A stretch of 38,088 nt of DNA from Spongospora subterranea f. sp. subterranea (lineage: Eukaryota; Endomyxa: Phytomyxea; Phytomyxea; Plasmodiophorida), in assembly GCA_049724395.1 (NCBI GenBank), contig JAUGWO010000192.1, forward strand, positions 1-38,088, read 5' to 3'. This document shows, in pieces, positions 18,662 to 30,635 of this stretch. How positions within the stretch are numbered: position 1 is the first letter of the stretch; each line of letters begins with the position of its first letter. The position numbers and the translations under genes are program-made. The notes under the pieces are model-generated. The model saw only the letters and a program-made list of their open reading frames with translations. It did not search any database and was not told where the DNA came from.

Positions 18662-20766
18662 GGCGGGAACTGTATAACGTGTCCCGCATTATCCGGATAA
18701 TGCGAGACACGTTATCATAGCGGGAACTGTTAGATATACATACCGGATAATGCGGGACACGTTATTATAGCGGGGACAGTTAGATATACATACCGGATAA
18801 TGCTGGATTCATTTTTTTTAATTGTTTTTTTTCTCTATATTATAGCGGGGACTGTTACCGGATAATGCGGGACACGTTATCATAGCGGGAACTGTTAGAT
18901 ATACATACCGGATAATGCGGGACACGTTATTATAGCGGGGACAGTTAGATATACATACCGGATAATGCTGGATTCATTTTTTTTAATTGTTTTTTTTCTC
19001 TATATTATAGCGGGGACTGTTACCGGATAATGCGGGACACGTTATCATAGCGGGAACTGTTAGATATACATACCGGATAATGCGGGACACGTTATTATAG
19101 CGGGGACTGTTACCGGATAATGCGGGACACGTTATCATAGCGGGAACTGTTAGATATATACATACCGGATAATGCGGGGATCATAGCACAGTTAGATATA
19201 CATACCGGATAATGCGGGACACGTTATCATAGCGGGAACTGTTAGATATACATACCGGATAATGCGGGACACGTTATCATAGCGGGAACTGTTAGATATA
19301 CATACCGGATAATGCGGGACACGTTATTATAGCGGGGACCTAGCGGGGACAGTTAGATATTACCGGATAATGCGGGACACGTTATCATAGCGGGAACTGT
19401 TAGATATACATACCGGATAATGCGGGACACGTTATTATAGCGGGGACAGTTAGATATACATACCGGATAATGCGGGGTTAGATATTATCATACACGTTAC
19501 CTGCGGGACACGTTATCATAGCGGGAACTGTTAGATATACATACCGGATAATGCGGGACACGTTATTATAGCGGGGACTGTTACCGGATAATGCGGGACA
19601 CGTTATCATAGCGGGAACTGTTAGATATACATACCGGATAATGCGGGACACGTTATTATAGCACTGTTAGATATACATACCGGATAATGCGGGACACGTT
19701 ATCATAGCGGGAACTGTTAGATATACATACCGGATAATGCGGGACACGTTATTATAGCGGGGACTGTTACCGGATAATGCGGGAGCACGTACATATCATA
19801 GCGGGACTGTTAGATATACATACCGGATAATGCGGGACACGTTATTATAGCGGGGACAGTTAGATATACATACCGGATAATGCGGGACACGTTATTATAG
19901 CGGGGACTGTTACCGGATAATGCGGGACACGTTATCATAGCGGGAACTGTTAGATATACATACCGGATAATGCGGGACACGTTATTATAGCGGGGACTGT
20001 TACCGGATAATGCGGGAGCACGATATACATACCGGATAATGCGGGACACATAGCGGGAACTGTTAGATATACATACCGGATAATGCGGGACACGTTATTA
20101 TAGCGGGGACTGTTACCGGATAATGCGGGACACGTTATCATAGCGGGAACTGTTAGATATACATACCGGATAATGCGGGACACGTTATTATAGCGGGGAC
20201 TGTTACCGGATAATGCGGGACACGTTATCATAGCGGGAACTGTTAGATATACATACCGGATAATGCGGGACACGTTATTATAGCGGGGACTGTTACCGGA
20301 TAATGCGGGACACGTTATCATAGTTATTATAGCATACCGGATAATGCGGGACACGACTGTTACCGGATAATGCGGGACACGTTATCATAGCGGGAACTGT
20401 TAGATATACATACCGGATAATGCGGGACACACGTTATTATAGCGGGGACTGTTATTATTACCGGATAATGCGGGACACGTTATCATAGCGGGAACTGTTA
20501 GATATACATACCGGATAATGCGGAGACACGTTATTATAGCGGGAACTGTTAGATATACATACCGGATAATGCGGGACACGTTATTATACTGTTATAATGC
20601 GGGCGGGGACTGTTACCGGATAATGCGAGACACGTTATCATAGCGGGAACTGTTAGATATACATACCGGACAATGCGAGACACGTTATTATAGCGGGGAC
20701 TGTTAGATATACATACCGGATAATGCGGGACACGTTATTATAGCGGGGACTGTTAGATATACATAT
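18662..20766. repeat. satellite array, 40/50-bp monomers, 90- and 165-bp higher-order units
   Basis: About 45 monomers built on taccggataatgcgggacac. A 50-bp form ends gaactgttagatataca. A 40-bp form ends gggactgt. Over 18,691-19,021 the pattern repeats every 165 bp and includes a T-rich insert (ttttttttaattgtttt). From about 19,900 to 20,330 it is a 90-bp alternation of the two forms. Elsewhere units are scrambled or truncated. The repeat tcccgcattatccgg / ccggataatgcggga resembles terminal repeats of pogo/Tigger-type Tc1-mariner elements, which is a guess at origin. Confidence 0.95.
18674..18715. repeat. 42-bp near-perfect palindrome at the array edge
   Basis: ATAACGTGTCCCGCATTATC and its reverse complement meet at the centre between 18,694 and 18,695, with one mismatch (18,684/18,705). 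It is the only place where a monomer is found head-to-head with another, and it marks the left edge of the satellite. Confidence 0.9.
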
Positions 20767-23125
20767 TTTAGTCTATACTGTATCACTTACCCATTCTCTA
20801 ATCGTCCTCATCGCCATTACACCTATTCATCCCATCCCAGCTTTGCCCCTTTATTCCATTCCAAATATATATATATGTCGAAGGGCAAACATGGCGCCAC
20901 ATCAGAAGATATCGCCAACCCTAGATTGAGCGCATTTCAGAGCAGCTGTTTGATCGCCATCATCATCATGTGCTTCAAAGTATTACTGATCCCTTCATAG
21001 TTAGTGTGTCCTCCGCATTTCACTATTAACGGTTGATCACCGTCCTAATAATGTGAAATCACAGCAGAAGCACCGATTTCGAGGTCCATCGGAATTGGTT
21101 GGCGATAACCAGTTCTCTCCCCATATCTCAATGGTATACTGAGGTAGTTCGTGTTTTCTCCATATCATCTCCATGGCGTATTCAATGGTTCGATTAGTCG
21201 CGAAACCATTGGACCCTGGATTATCCTCCATTTTTCGCCTGGTTCGAGTATGCATTATCATGGATTGGCCGCCTGTTCGACCCGGCAATGCTGGACGTGT
21301 CCAATATCGAATACGCCTCCTATCCGACCATCGTATTCCAGAGATTATCGGTTATTTGCGGCGATTGTTTTCTGCTGGTCGCCGTCGCACTGTTGAGTCA
21401 CATTGATTAATTGCTCTTGTCCTGCCGCCCTCTAATATATCTCGTGTATCAGGTACTGTAAAAATGTAGTTCTGGTTGATCAAAGATTGACTAATCAAGC
21501 TTTCGCCGTGTTTGTCCTCACTATTACCAACGCTGGTTTAATAATGGTCGATAGTTAGTTGCTGTTTCGAGCAATTATCGATTGGTGAATTGACATGTTA
21601 ATTGTCAGATATTCACTTTCAGTACAATGGGTTTTTGCTGGGATTTTTGGTTCTCTCAGTCATGTTCATCGTTCAGGTACAATTATGGCATATCGGGTCT
21701 CACCTTTTGCCACATTATATATCTGACCTGATTCACCCAGGGCTCAGACTTGATCGGTGCGATCATATATGCAATATTACTCAATTTCAAGCACATTTGT
21801 AGGTTCATGGGCTCTATTTCGTATGCGATTATGATCTGAGAAACTGTGTTTCGCCACAGTTGCCTATGCGGCTCCGTTATACTTTGTGTATATTCTTCGT
21901 CATTACTGTTTCGTGAAATCGCCTGGCAAATCTCACATTCGAAGGTTTTCACTCCGAAACTTTGTTGCTGTTGGATTTGCCGTAATTATCGTAATACCAA
22001 TTTCGCCGTTTTCCTTTACACATTGTTGAAATATACGATATCTCATAGGTGTTCCTTTCATCGTTCGGACCGTTCATTGTAACAAATCAATTTGGATCCG
22101 TTCTTGGGCGATTATTTCCCATTAAACGAGGCCTAACTCATGCATATTGGGCCCCTAACGTTTGGGCGTGTTATAATTTCTTGGATCGCGCTCTGCTTGG
22201 TATTCTATTTCTGCAGCATTAGTGATGCGGCCCTAATCTTTTCATGTAGCTGTTTCACCTTCAAGCGTCTCAATGGTGTCATCGACCCGAGGATTCGTTG
22301 GAGATATCAATCACATCGTTCTTCCTACTATCACGCCATCCATCACCTTGCTCCTATCTATATTGTCAATGCTCCCGATCCTCGTTTCCGGTTCTCGTCA
22401 TGTGCTCGACATCGCCTTTGACGTCTTCCTAACATATCAATATTAGTTTGGAAGCGCCCGTTAAGGTCCTCCTTCATATCTGCCCTATCGTATACAATGC
22501 TCTGCGCCTTCATGTTTGGTTGGCATGTTCACGAAAAAGCGATTTTGACAGTTACAATCCCCTTGGGGTAGAAATCCATTCGTTATCTGTTATATATGTT
22601 CAATATTAGACGGTCTTCTTAGGCTTATTTCGGTCAAGTCGCCTGCTCATGCGAGAACCTTCACCTTTCTGAATTTTATTGCACATTTCTCACTGATGCC
22701 GCTACTGTTTGAACCTGACCAATCCCTCCTTCGGATCTGTCTTGTGTCTGGACATAGTATCCTTACCCTCATCTTGCTTGGGAACTCTGTCAAAGATCTT
22801 AAATGGTAAACTACCTGTACCCCATCATGTTTTTCTTATTTCCTAAACCCAGTTTCTCAGGAATAGACCTTGCGATTCGGCATTTTCCTGTTTATCATAT
22901 GTATATATGATTGGGTTTGTATTCATTCTGATCCTTAATTGTATTCAACCGATACTTCTACCAAAAATGACGTTTTTGCCTCTACTGGCGACATCGGTCT
23001 ACTGCTCTATCGGCACCCTATTCTCAACTGTACAGCTTGCTCGAATACATCTGATTGACACCGCCCAAGGCAAGGAATAATGATGTACTTGTATTTATTA
23101 CATGACCGAGATATTCGATTGTTTC
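20767..23125 (-). other. intron-dense minus-strand gene(s), exon-like frames only
   Basis: No long ORF, but the minus strand has a chain of short frames with normal protein composition, bounded by GT and AG: 22,800-22,702 (KIFDRVPKQDEGKDTMSRHK), 22,495-22,358 (VYDRADMKEDLNGRFQTNID), 22,226-22,155 ([20 protein letters not shown]), 22,077-21,949 ([20 protein letters not shown]), 21,952-21,683 (KTFECEICQAISRNSNDEEY) and 21,288-21,037 ([20 protein letters not shown]). The opposite strand gives hydrophobic, low-quality frames. I infer one or two genes with exons of about 40-250 bp. The exact joins and the family are not resolved. The gene would lie directly downstream of CFAP43, on the same strand. 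Confidence 0.5.
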
Positions 23126-26100
23126 TTACATCTTCATCAATGACAATTGTCGGTTACGATTAGTGCTCTTTTTAGCGGCGGCAAATGAGGGAAACGTCCG
23201 CTTTCGCACAGTATCGAGATCTTTTCTCAGATAATCAATCTCGGCGCTTTGGGCGTGTACGAGGTCGATCAGGTTTCGCCTCAGGATCAACGACTTCATC
23301 CGTTTCGATAGCGCATTGTGATCTTCCTCGTTATCTGTTCAACACAACCGCATTACTGAGCCGTCGCCCTCAAACGACGTTATCCAAACTAACGGCGAAT
23401 ATTCACGATCTGCTTGCGGCTGTTAACCGCAACCTGTAAGCCATTGATCGATTGCCCAAGACGTTCATTCTCCGACGCTTGGCGCTTCGTCTTTCGTCGA
23501 ACCTGCATCAACTTCCGCCGCGTCTCCTTGATCTTTTTCTTATTGATCTGTGATAACGAGTGTTTCAGCAACTGCATAATTGGTCCAAAAATCCCCCCCG
23601 TTTCCCACATTGGTTAGAAACTCGGTTTTCTGTTGGAGCTGTTGGACCTCGGTGGCGTGTCGGGATTCCTGACCGCCGACCTTGATCAGCTCCTGTAGCG
23701 CCTTGGTGACCCTGAGCGCCTGGAACTCGGCGGTCTGGGCCTGGTATTCCTGATACAGCAGGTCGTGGCTCTTCTTGGTCCACAGGAGCATGTTGATCCC
23801 CTTCCTGAAATCGGTGATGTCCTTCAGAACCCCGACCTTATCGCTCCCCAGCTCCACGATCTTCTCGTTGAGTTTCTCGACCTCGCCGCGGTCGATCACC
23901 TGACATCCGGACAGGTCGGTAATGAGCGGGTTCTCGTCGATCTCGACCTGGCCCTGTTTCGCCCTGATAATGATCATCGTGTTGAGCAGGTGATCGGTCC
24001 GTTCCCCCAGCGATTGCTCCTTCCCATCCCGCAGCGCCCTGATCGCCACCTGCACCTGCCAGCTCTCCTCGTCCAGCAGCTCAAGGCGCTCCTCCATCTC
24101 CTCCACGTCCTTCATCAGCCCCTTCATGGCCTGCTCTTGCGCCAGGCGCTGCAGTCGCCGCTCCACGAACCGATCCCAGACCGCCACCGACAGCTCGCCC
24201 GGTTTACACGACTGCAGATCGCTGTCGACCATGGCCTCAGCTCCCTTCACCCGATCGTCGCATCCCAGATACGGATCAGCGTCACCGTGACTAGCGCCAT
24301 CCCGTGTATCTGGCGCCACCTGAACTTGGTTGAACACGGTCCCTCGTTTACTCCTGAACCACTTATAGAGTAGGTCGGATTGTGATCCGGCGTCGGCGAA
24401 ATCTTTCCGAAAGTTCTTTTCGTTCTGGCGCTCGTCGTTGTGGAGCTGTTCCACCTGTTTCTGGGCGAGGTCCAGGGCGTGGCGCAACGCGCTGATCGTG
24501 TTGCCGATGGCCTGTTTCCTGGTCTGCAACGCGATCATGTTGTCGTCGTACTGTCGGTCGGTGATCCGCTTGTTCTCCATGAACAGGAGCTCCGATTGCA
24601 GCTGGACCAGGCACAGCTCTAGGGCCAATATATCCCCTTGAACCTTCATCCGCCGCCCCCTCGTTCGTTCCACGCGCTCGTCGAAGTTCTTGATGATATC
24701 GCCGATATCGCTTTTGCTCTTCTTCAACAGCGTCTCCAGCTGTTTCTTTCTGGCGTCCCGTTCCTGGGCGCGAACAGCACATTTCTCAGCGTAACTCACC
24801 GCCAACGCTTTCTCCTCCTCGTTCCATTTATCCTCACTGACAATATCCATGAACTTGGGTCGTTCAATATCGGCAGATAATGACGATAACCCCTTTTTGC
24901 TCTCCAGCGTCCCGTTCATCATCTCGAGCAGAGCCCGTTCCGACACATTATCTGCTCTACGCGCCGCCTCGATCCGTTCCTGTTCCCGATCGGCCAGGCG
25001 CTTCCTGTCCATCTCGGTTTTGGTCAGGACCAACGGCACCGCGATCTCCTCGTCCCCGACCTGTAGGACCTGATCCGCCGACTCGATCGCCCTCAGCGTC
25101 CCCGATTGATTCGGTTCCGGTTCGATCTCGAGCTCGCCCGACACGTGCCTGATCGTCCTCTCGATATCCTGGATCTTCTCGAGCTCCCCCTGTCGATGAA
25201 CCCCCAGCGCCGTCACCTCATCGTTGAACCCCCTCCTCATCATCTCGATAGTCATCTCGATCATCACCACCTGGATCGTCTTCTTCTGCTGGCTCCACAG
25301 GGCGATCGGGTGGAGCTCGTTCCGTTCCCCAATCTCGTCACGATCGTGTCGCGTTCCCTGTCCCGCGCCATCGATCGTCGCCGCCCCCTCATCCCCTTTC
25401 TTGATGATCGCCACCTTATCCCCTCCATCCTCAACCGCTCCACATTCCACAATATATCTCACGTTCTTCGTCATCCGTCCTGGGCGGAATCCTCCAGTCG
25501 GGTCGATCTCCTCCGACAGGAATTGTCCTTCCAGAATCTGCATCTTCCGCAACATCAGAACGCGTTGCCGGAACAGGATCTGCTCCCGAGATATTGCCGC
25601 GATCGGGAAGTTGCTGGTTTCCCCCTCGGCCACAAACGATGGAATAACGGCGGTTTGTGATTCCATTATGTCCCAGGTCTCAGATTTCACACGATCGCTC
25701 AGAACTTGCAGCGTCAGGTCTTTCTCCAATATCGAATCCTTCACCCGCTTGACCTGTCGCTTCCCCTGTTTCGTCAGACGATGGAACAGGTCCAGATCAA
25801 TCACCAGCTCGTCTTGATCGACCCGTTCAATCTCATTACATTGCTCGTTTTCCGACACCAATCGATCGAACCGTTCCTTGATCGTCTGTAGAACTTGTTG
25901 CCGTTCCCGAATCTGTTCCTGTCTCCCCGGCTCGTCCCCATTGGCAGCGACGGCGTCCCTGATCGTGTCATCGGCCATCAACGCGCCTCCATCGCCAACC
26001 GTCGTCATCCTGTCCATCTCCTGATCCGATACAATCGGCTCCGATGAGTTCACAACCTTCATCGCTGCCCCATATTCTTTACTGCTCCAACAGAGGATAG

Positions 26101-28339
26101 CGCCATCCGGCCCGCTGGTCACGATCAGGGCGGCTGATGTGTTGAACGACACGGCCGACGCCCCGTGATAATGCGGATTGTGACCAGGGACGATCGCCGC
26201 CTCCGACAGGTTCGTCACCGGTCTGATGATGATAAACCCATCGGCGGCGCAGGTCCCGATCAGACGCCCATCCCCAGATATCGCCACCGATCGTTCAGCG
26301 ACTCCATCGCCGGACACCACCTCATGTCCAAACCACATTTCGCCCTCGACAACGGTCCCGTCTTTAACAGAATATTGAAAGCGTTTGAGGGCGCGATCGC
26401 GGCAGAGTCCGAACAGGGCGAAGGGAATCGCCGGCGATGACGCCATTGAGACGATGGCGAGACCGATGAACTGGGTCTTGATCGTGATGGCGGATTGGGT
26501 TATGGTCAAGATGAAGATATCGCCATGAGCGGAGCTGACCGCTAACAGATCCTGATCGGGGACCGACACCCACGATGACGCCAGGATCGGGGTGTTGAGC
26601 GACGAAGGGAATGGCAACGGGGAGAGCTGGGCCAGGTCGTAGATGGTGATACGGCCATGGCGATCGACACACGACAGGTGGGAACCAGATGGCGATACGC
26701 GTAACGAGATCAGCTCCTGACCGGGGAACCTGTCCAATCGGATCAGGCGGGGGAGAGCGGGCTGGCGAACATCGTATAGGGCTAAGGTGCCCGGAGATAG
26801 CGATAGGAACAGGAGACGGGAATCGGGACTGATCTCGATTGCGATAACGGGGAATGGCGCTGCGAACGATTTCATCACGACCTGTCGATCGCAGTCCCAT
26901 AGATCGAGGCGATTATCGCCGTATCCCCATACGAGGAGAGTGGCGCCGGAAGGGAAGAACATGGCGGTTCTAGTGGATGGGGATGGCGATCGGAGAGAGA
27001 AGGAGGTGATCCAACGGTGGACCTAAAAGGGCGATTAACGGTGGCGATATTGAGGAATGGGATTGGGATTGGGACCAGGTGAAGGGGAATAGAGACAGGA
27101 ACAGATGGCGATGAGGGAACTGAACCGGGATCCGATCTGGTCATCGCCAACGGTAATACACTGGTGAATAGACGACCGGAAAGATCGGCGACCGCGATCG
27201 ACCCGTATCGAGAGAAGAACGAGATGAAGAACACAGACGAGGGGTTATCGTCACTGAATAGACTGGGGATTAATGTCGTGGTCGGACACATGGCGCTACA
27301 GCACCCTGATACTGACCTGGATAGGATGGGGATATCGATGGTGAACTGGTGGCGATAGCCGGACTGGATATTGAGGAAGATGATCTGGGAGAGGGTGCCC
27401 AGGATGATGTGGTGGGAGGAGATGGCGATAGAGGTGAACGGGTGAAGGGGACTGAGCTGGGCACAGAGGGCGGGAGGGGATGGCGATAACGGGGAGCAGG
27501 GACAGGCGTAGATAGCGCCATGTGACGTGGGGAACAGGACCTGATGGGATCCGTCCCATATATGGCCGAGGATATCGCCATGATCGGGATTATCGTGATC
27601 TCTGGGTCCAGAACGGGAATCACACACGGGGGCGATCAAGGGACACAATGGCGGTGGTGATCACCTTCGGCTGAGAGTGTATTCCCCAGATCGCTTCACC
27701 GATTGCCACACGATAACGGACGATGGGGTGAAACAGGCGAATATCGAGTGATCGATTGGATCGAATCTGAACACGATAGAATCGAGTTAATGAATGTGGT
27801 GAACCTGATTGATAAACCCCATTTCCATACGATATATCAGTGACATTGTCGGGGACGATCGCGGTGCCGATCTGACGCCCTGATTCTGTATCCCACAGGA
27901 CCAATCTCGTGTCCGGCAGATCGCTGAGCGAGACCAATCGCGCCGCCCTGGCCGATAACGCCACCTGTTTATAGCGGATATCGGCACCGTCCTGAAGTGT
28001 CGTCAACAGGGTGTTATCGGGGAACTTATACAGATTGATGAGCGCCTCTTGAGCGTGAACGGCGATCGCCACCATTGAACCGTATCGGGAACCGGCAAAC
28101 GCATCGAGACTGAACCCCTCTTCGGCGACGATCGGGTCGTCGGCCGCTTCGACATTGTCGAGACAGTGATAGTGAACGGCATTGCCCGATCGATAGGCGA
28201 TGGTGTGGTCGGAGACGAACGCGATCTGACGGGACGTGATCGAGATGGGGAACCTGATCCAGGGGAATAATGGGTCGATCGACAGCCAAACCGAGCGGCG
28301 GGATACTCACTGGAGTGATGGGCGACGGGCGATCGACAT
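23126..28339 (-). CDS. CFAP43: cilia- and flagella-associated protein 43-like
   Basis: Six proposed exons: 28339-28311, 28253-27645, 27601-27023, 26969-23609, 23571-23394 and 23334-23126, with introns of 57, 43, 53, 37 and 59 nt. They keep one frame over 1,655 codons (1,654 aa; human CFAP43 is about 1,665). Residues 1 to about 740 are WD40-like propellers (SMVAIAVHAQEALINLYKFP, DTRLVLWDTESGR, GYGDNRLDLWDCDRQ, TSGPDGAILCW). The rest is coiled coil with family landmarks ALLEMMNGTLESKK, IERPKFMDIVSEDKWNEEEK, KNFRKDFADAGSQSDLLYKW and a C-terminal RRNLIDLVHAQSAEIDYLRK followed by RTFPSF. The protein belongs to the axonemal tether complex near the inner-arm dynein f head, with CFAP44. CFAP44 is the main alternative call. 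The start MSIARRPSLQ is the first ATG after an in-frame stop. Confidence 0.75.
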
Positions 28340-28718
28340 GAACGACGGCCCCAGACAGATGAACGAGGATTGGGGTTATTGACGATGATGATGATCAAGC
28401 CCAGGTCATGATCGTGGTCACAGAGGGGCCAGTACCCCCGACCGAGAATGGGGGGAGTGGCCGATTGACAAACACCCAATGGGGTACAGATCATTAATGG
28501 TCTAGATCCAGACGGGGGATCATTACACCGATTGTCAACGGCTCGTGATCACGATCATTTAACGTGAACGGGCGATATCGTGGGACCTCCTTGGTTGATA
28601 GTATATATCGGGAAACCAACCTGTTCTTAATACGATAGCGAAACGAGGGGAGTGATCCGCTGTAAAGGTTTAATTGTGAAAGATTGTATTATCGAGATAT
28701 GAGGTCTTTGGTGTTAAA
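28340..28718. other. intergenic region between eS26 and CFAP43
   Basis: No gene seen. It must hold the eS26 3' end and the CFAP43 promoter, both read leftward. A TATA-like tatatac lies on the minus strand near 28,600. A longer frame from an upstream ATG (28,494) exists but reads as low-quality sequence. Confidence 0.5.
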
Positions 28719-29132
28719 TTACCAAGAAGTTGTACCGACATTGACTCCAGCAGGCGCGGCTGCAGCTGCATCGAATCCGCCCTCGCCGGCCTTCTTCTCT
28801 TCATCCTTCCGGTCGCTGCGCATGAACGCCTTGCGTTCAGGGGGATTGCGGTTCTTCCGGCCTTGGACACTTCGCACCCGGACGACATGAGAGTGGATGG
28901 CGCACGAGACACAGTATTGCATCTTGAGATAGAGCTTGGGGATCGTGTAGGTCTTGTACACGCTGGCGTCGCGAATATCACGTTGGGCGGCGGCGTCGAC
29001 CATGTTCCGGACCAGGAAGCGCCCGACGGCCTTGTCCTTGGGGACGGCCCGGTGGCAGTTCGAACAGCGAACGGCCTTGACGTGGCCGCGATTGCAGCGG
29101 TTCTTGCCCCCATTGCGACGCTTCTTAGTCAT
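28719..29132 (-). CDS. RPS26: 40S ribosomal protein eS26
   Basis: Single exon of 137 codons from ATG 29,132 ([20 protein letters not shown]). Matches eS26 throughout: the zinc site C23-x2-C26 ([14 protein letters not shown]) and C74-x2-C77 ([16 protein letters not shown]) are at the exact family positions, with [19 protein letters not shown] between. The protein is a small-subunit component near the mRNA exit channel. It is about 20 residues longer than animal and yeast eS26 owing to a C-terminal Ala-rich tail ([16 protein letters not shown]). No intron is needed. It lies upstream of CFAP43 on the same strand, 379 bp away from that gene's start. Confidence 0.97.
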   Translation of the reverse strand: MTKKRRNGGKNRCNRGHVKAVRCSNCHRAVPKDKAVGRFLVRNMVDAAAQRDIRDASVYKTYTIPKLYLKMQYCVSCAIHSHVVRVRSVQGRKNRNPPERKAFMRSDRKDEEKKAGEGGFDAAAAAPAGVNVGTTSW

Positions 29133-29417
29133 GGTCGAGAGCGGCAACCTCTGATGAATCTGGCCAGGTCCGTAGACGGAGAATGGGATAGCGCACGGAC
29201 ATCGGGTGGCGCCAGCCAACACCATGGCGCTACCCCCTATGTACACCCATCATATATGGCCAGGCGCTCTAATCAACGTGTGCGGAATCGTTTCCGAGTT
29301 CAGATAGGGATTGATGGCAAATAAACTCGGACGACGTTCAGTTGTTATTGAGTATTGGATGAATTTACAACACATATCAATTGACATTTATTGTGACACC
29401 CGTTGCCGTTTAACGAC

Positions 29418-29915
29418 TCACGACCTCTGAGACAGCGCCATCATTCGGTCATATTCATGACGAAAGCTGACTATTGATTGACCAGTAATTGTCTGTAACC
29501 CATCCAAGGTAATCAACGTAAAGGCGTAGCCAGCTAACGACATCCTGTCGATCGATAATGATCTGTAATTGACGACAGGTGTTAAGCTCACCCCCCTGTG
29601 GATTATCTTGGCGCCATTCCGTGTCGGATCTAATGGCGGTGAATAGCCATGATCCATCACCAGATGTCGTCTGTTCGATTTTGTGATTCGTAGTAATTCG
29701 CACCCTATTCCTTGCTCGCCTAGTCCAGTTTGGTCTTTTCTGTGGATATGTCGCAACGCCATTCGACAATTTCATTGCAGGTACGAACGCTCGTTTCTGT
29801 TGTATTCCTGTGCATGTCCTAGAAGTCGCCTCATTGCCAAGGCGTATGTCGGGTCTTCATCATCGTCGATGGACCCCAAACCACGACCACTTACGCTTCG
29901 GCAATCGATGGCCAT
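29418..29915 (-). CDS. small uncharacterised two-exon gene
   Basis: Proposed exons 29915-29785 and 29739-29418 with a 45-nt intron, 150 aa. Starts MAIDCRSVSGRGLGSIDDDE, then PTYALAMRRLLGHAQEYNRN and, after the intron, KDQTGLGEQGIGCELLRITK. It ends in LITLDGLQTITGQSIVSFRH and a Ser/Arg tail. An in-frame stop precedes the ATG. Another frame of exon 2 is also open (GDGSWLFTAIRSDTEW), so a different splice is possible. Family not recognised. A TATA-like tatatag lies just upstream on the coding strand (about 29,930). Confidence 0.4.
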
Positions 29916-30071
29916 TCCCTGGACTGTCTATATAACCATATCGCATCGCCCGTTGTAATCGACGAGTCCGAGAAATGATGGACAATATCGTGAGCCTTGG
30001 AATAGTTTGATCTGGAGAAACCCTGTGCGACCGTTGACGAACGGTATCAGGGGTCAAGGAACAACCACATT

Positions 30072-30287
30072 CTATGCTCTTATCGCTTCCACCGCGATCC
30101 GTTCTGGTTCATTTGGTGTGGAATGGCGCCATACTCTGCAGACGGTTTCCACCAGGGATCTCCATGGCGCTCATAAACCAGAACGGATGTCGCTGGATGT
30201 GATTCCTTCCGGGACCCTTGTCTGCAACTGGATATGGTCTCATTCAATTAGACCTGCTTCGTCAGTAAAGGAACTTGGGCGATCCAT
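30072..30287 (-). CDS. possible 52-residue protein, three exons
   Basis: Exons 30287-30254, 30227-30135 and 30103-30072 with introns of 26 and 31 nt. MDRPSSFTDEA, then GRNHIQRHPFWFMSAMEIPG and GGNRLQKRIAVEAIRA, stop. The joined phases agree and the composition is protein-like, but the plus strand also has a 103-codon ORF over the same bases (30,007-30,318). No family recognised. Confidence 0.3.
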
Positions 30288-30635
30288 CCAGGTGACACTC
30301 GACAGGGTGTTAGAATAGAATACGGAAGTGATTATTGCGATATTGAGTTGACTGGGTGTGAAAGGGCCAGATGACGACTTTTATTTACTGTACTGGATCG
30401 GTCTGAAAAATCAAGGCTCTTCCTTGGACTATATAGACACATAATTGACGATGGTTAACCTGGCCGAGTTATCGAATTACACGTCCCTCGGGATTGTCCT
30501 TGACAGAGACAATATGCTCACAGTGTAATCCTGGACATGGTCAAAAGAGCGAGATGATGGTTCTTGGCCGTCGTCCCGTAAACGAGTGGCATTTTCCGAT
30601 CATAGCAAAATCGTTGATTTGTTCAATGTTGACGA
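30288..30635. other. intergenic, one exon-like frame
   Basis: No complete gene. On the minus strand, about 30,584-30,477 reads RDDGQEPSSRSFDHVQDYTV and runs to a stop, so the gene to the right may have one more 3' exon. I found no splice that joins them. Confidence 0.35.

Noticed and set aside
19810-20354. Minus-strand ORFs of 79 and 134 codons with repeated PALSGNSPRYNNVSRIIRYV
   Set aside because: They are translations of the 90-bp satellite unit (30 codons) and have no start or composition of a real gene.
23765-25817. Plus-strand ORFs of 184-202 codons opposite CFAP43
   Set aside because: Antisense shadows of the long CFAP43 exon; the minus strand matches a known family.
30007-30318. Plus-strand 103-codon ORF
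   Set aside because: The minus strand gives a spliced frame of better composition with agreeing phases. Kept only as an alternative.
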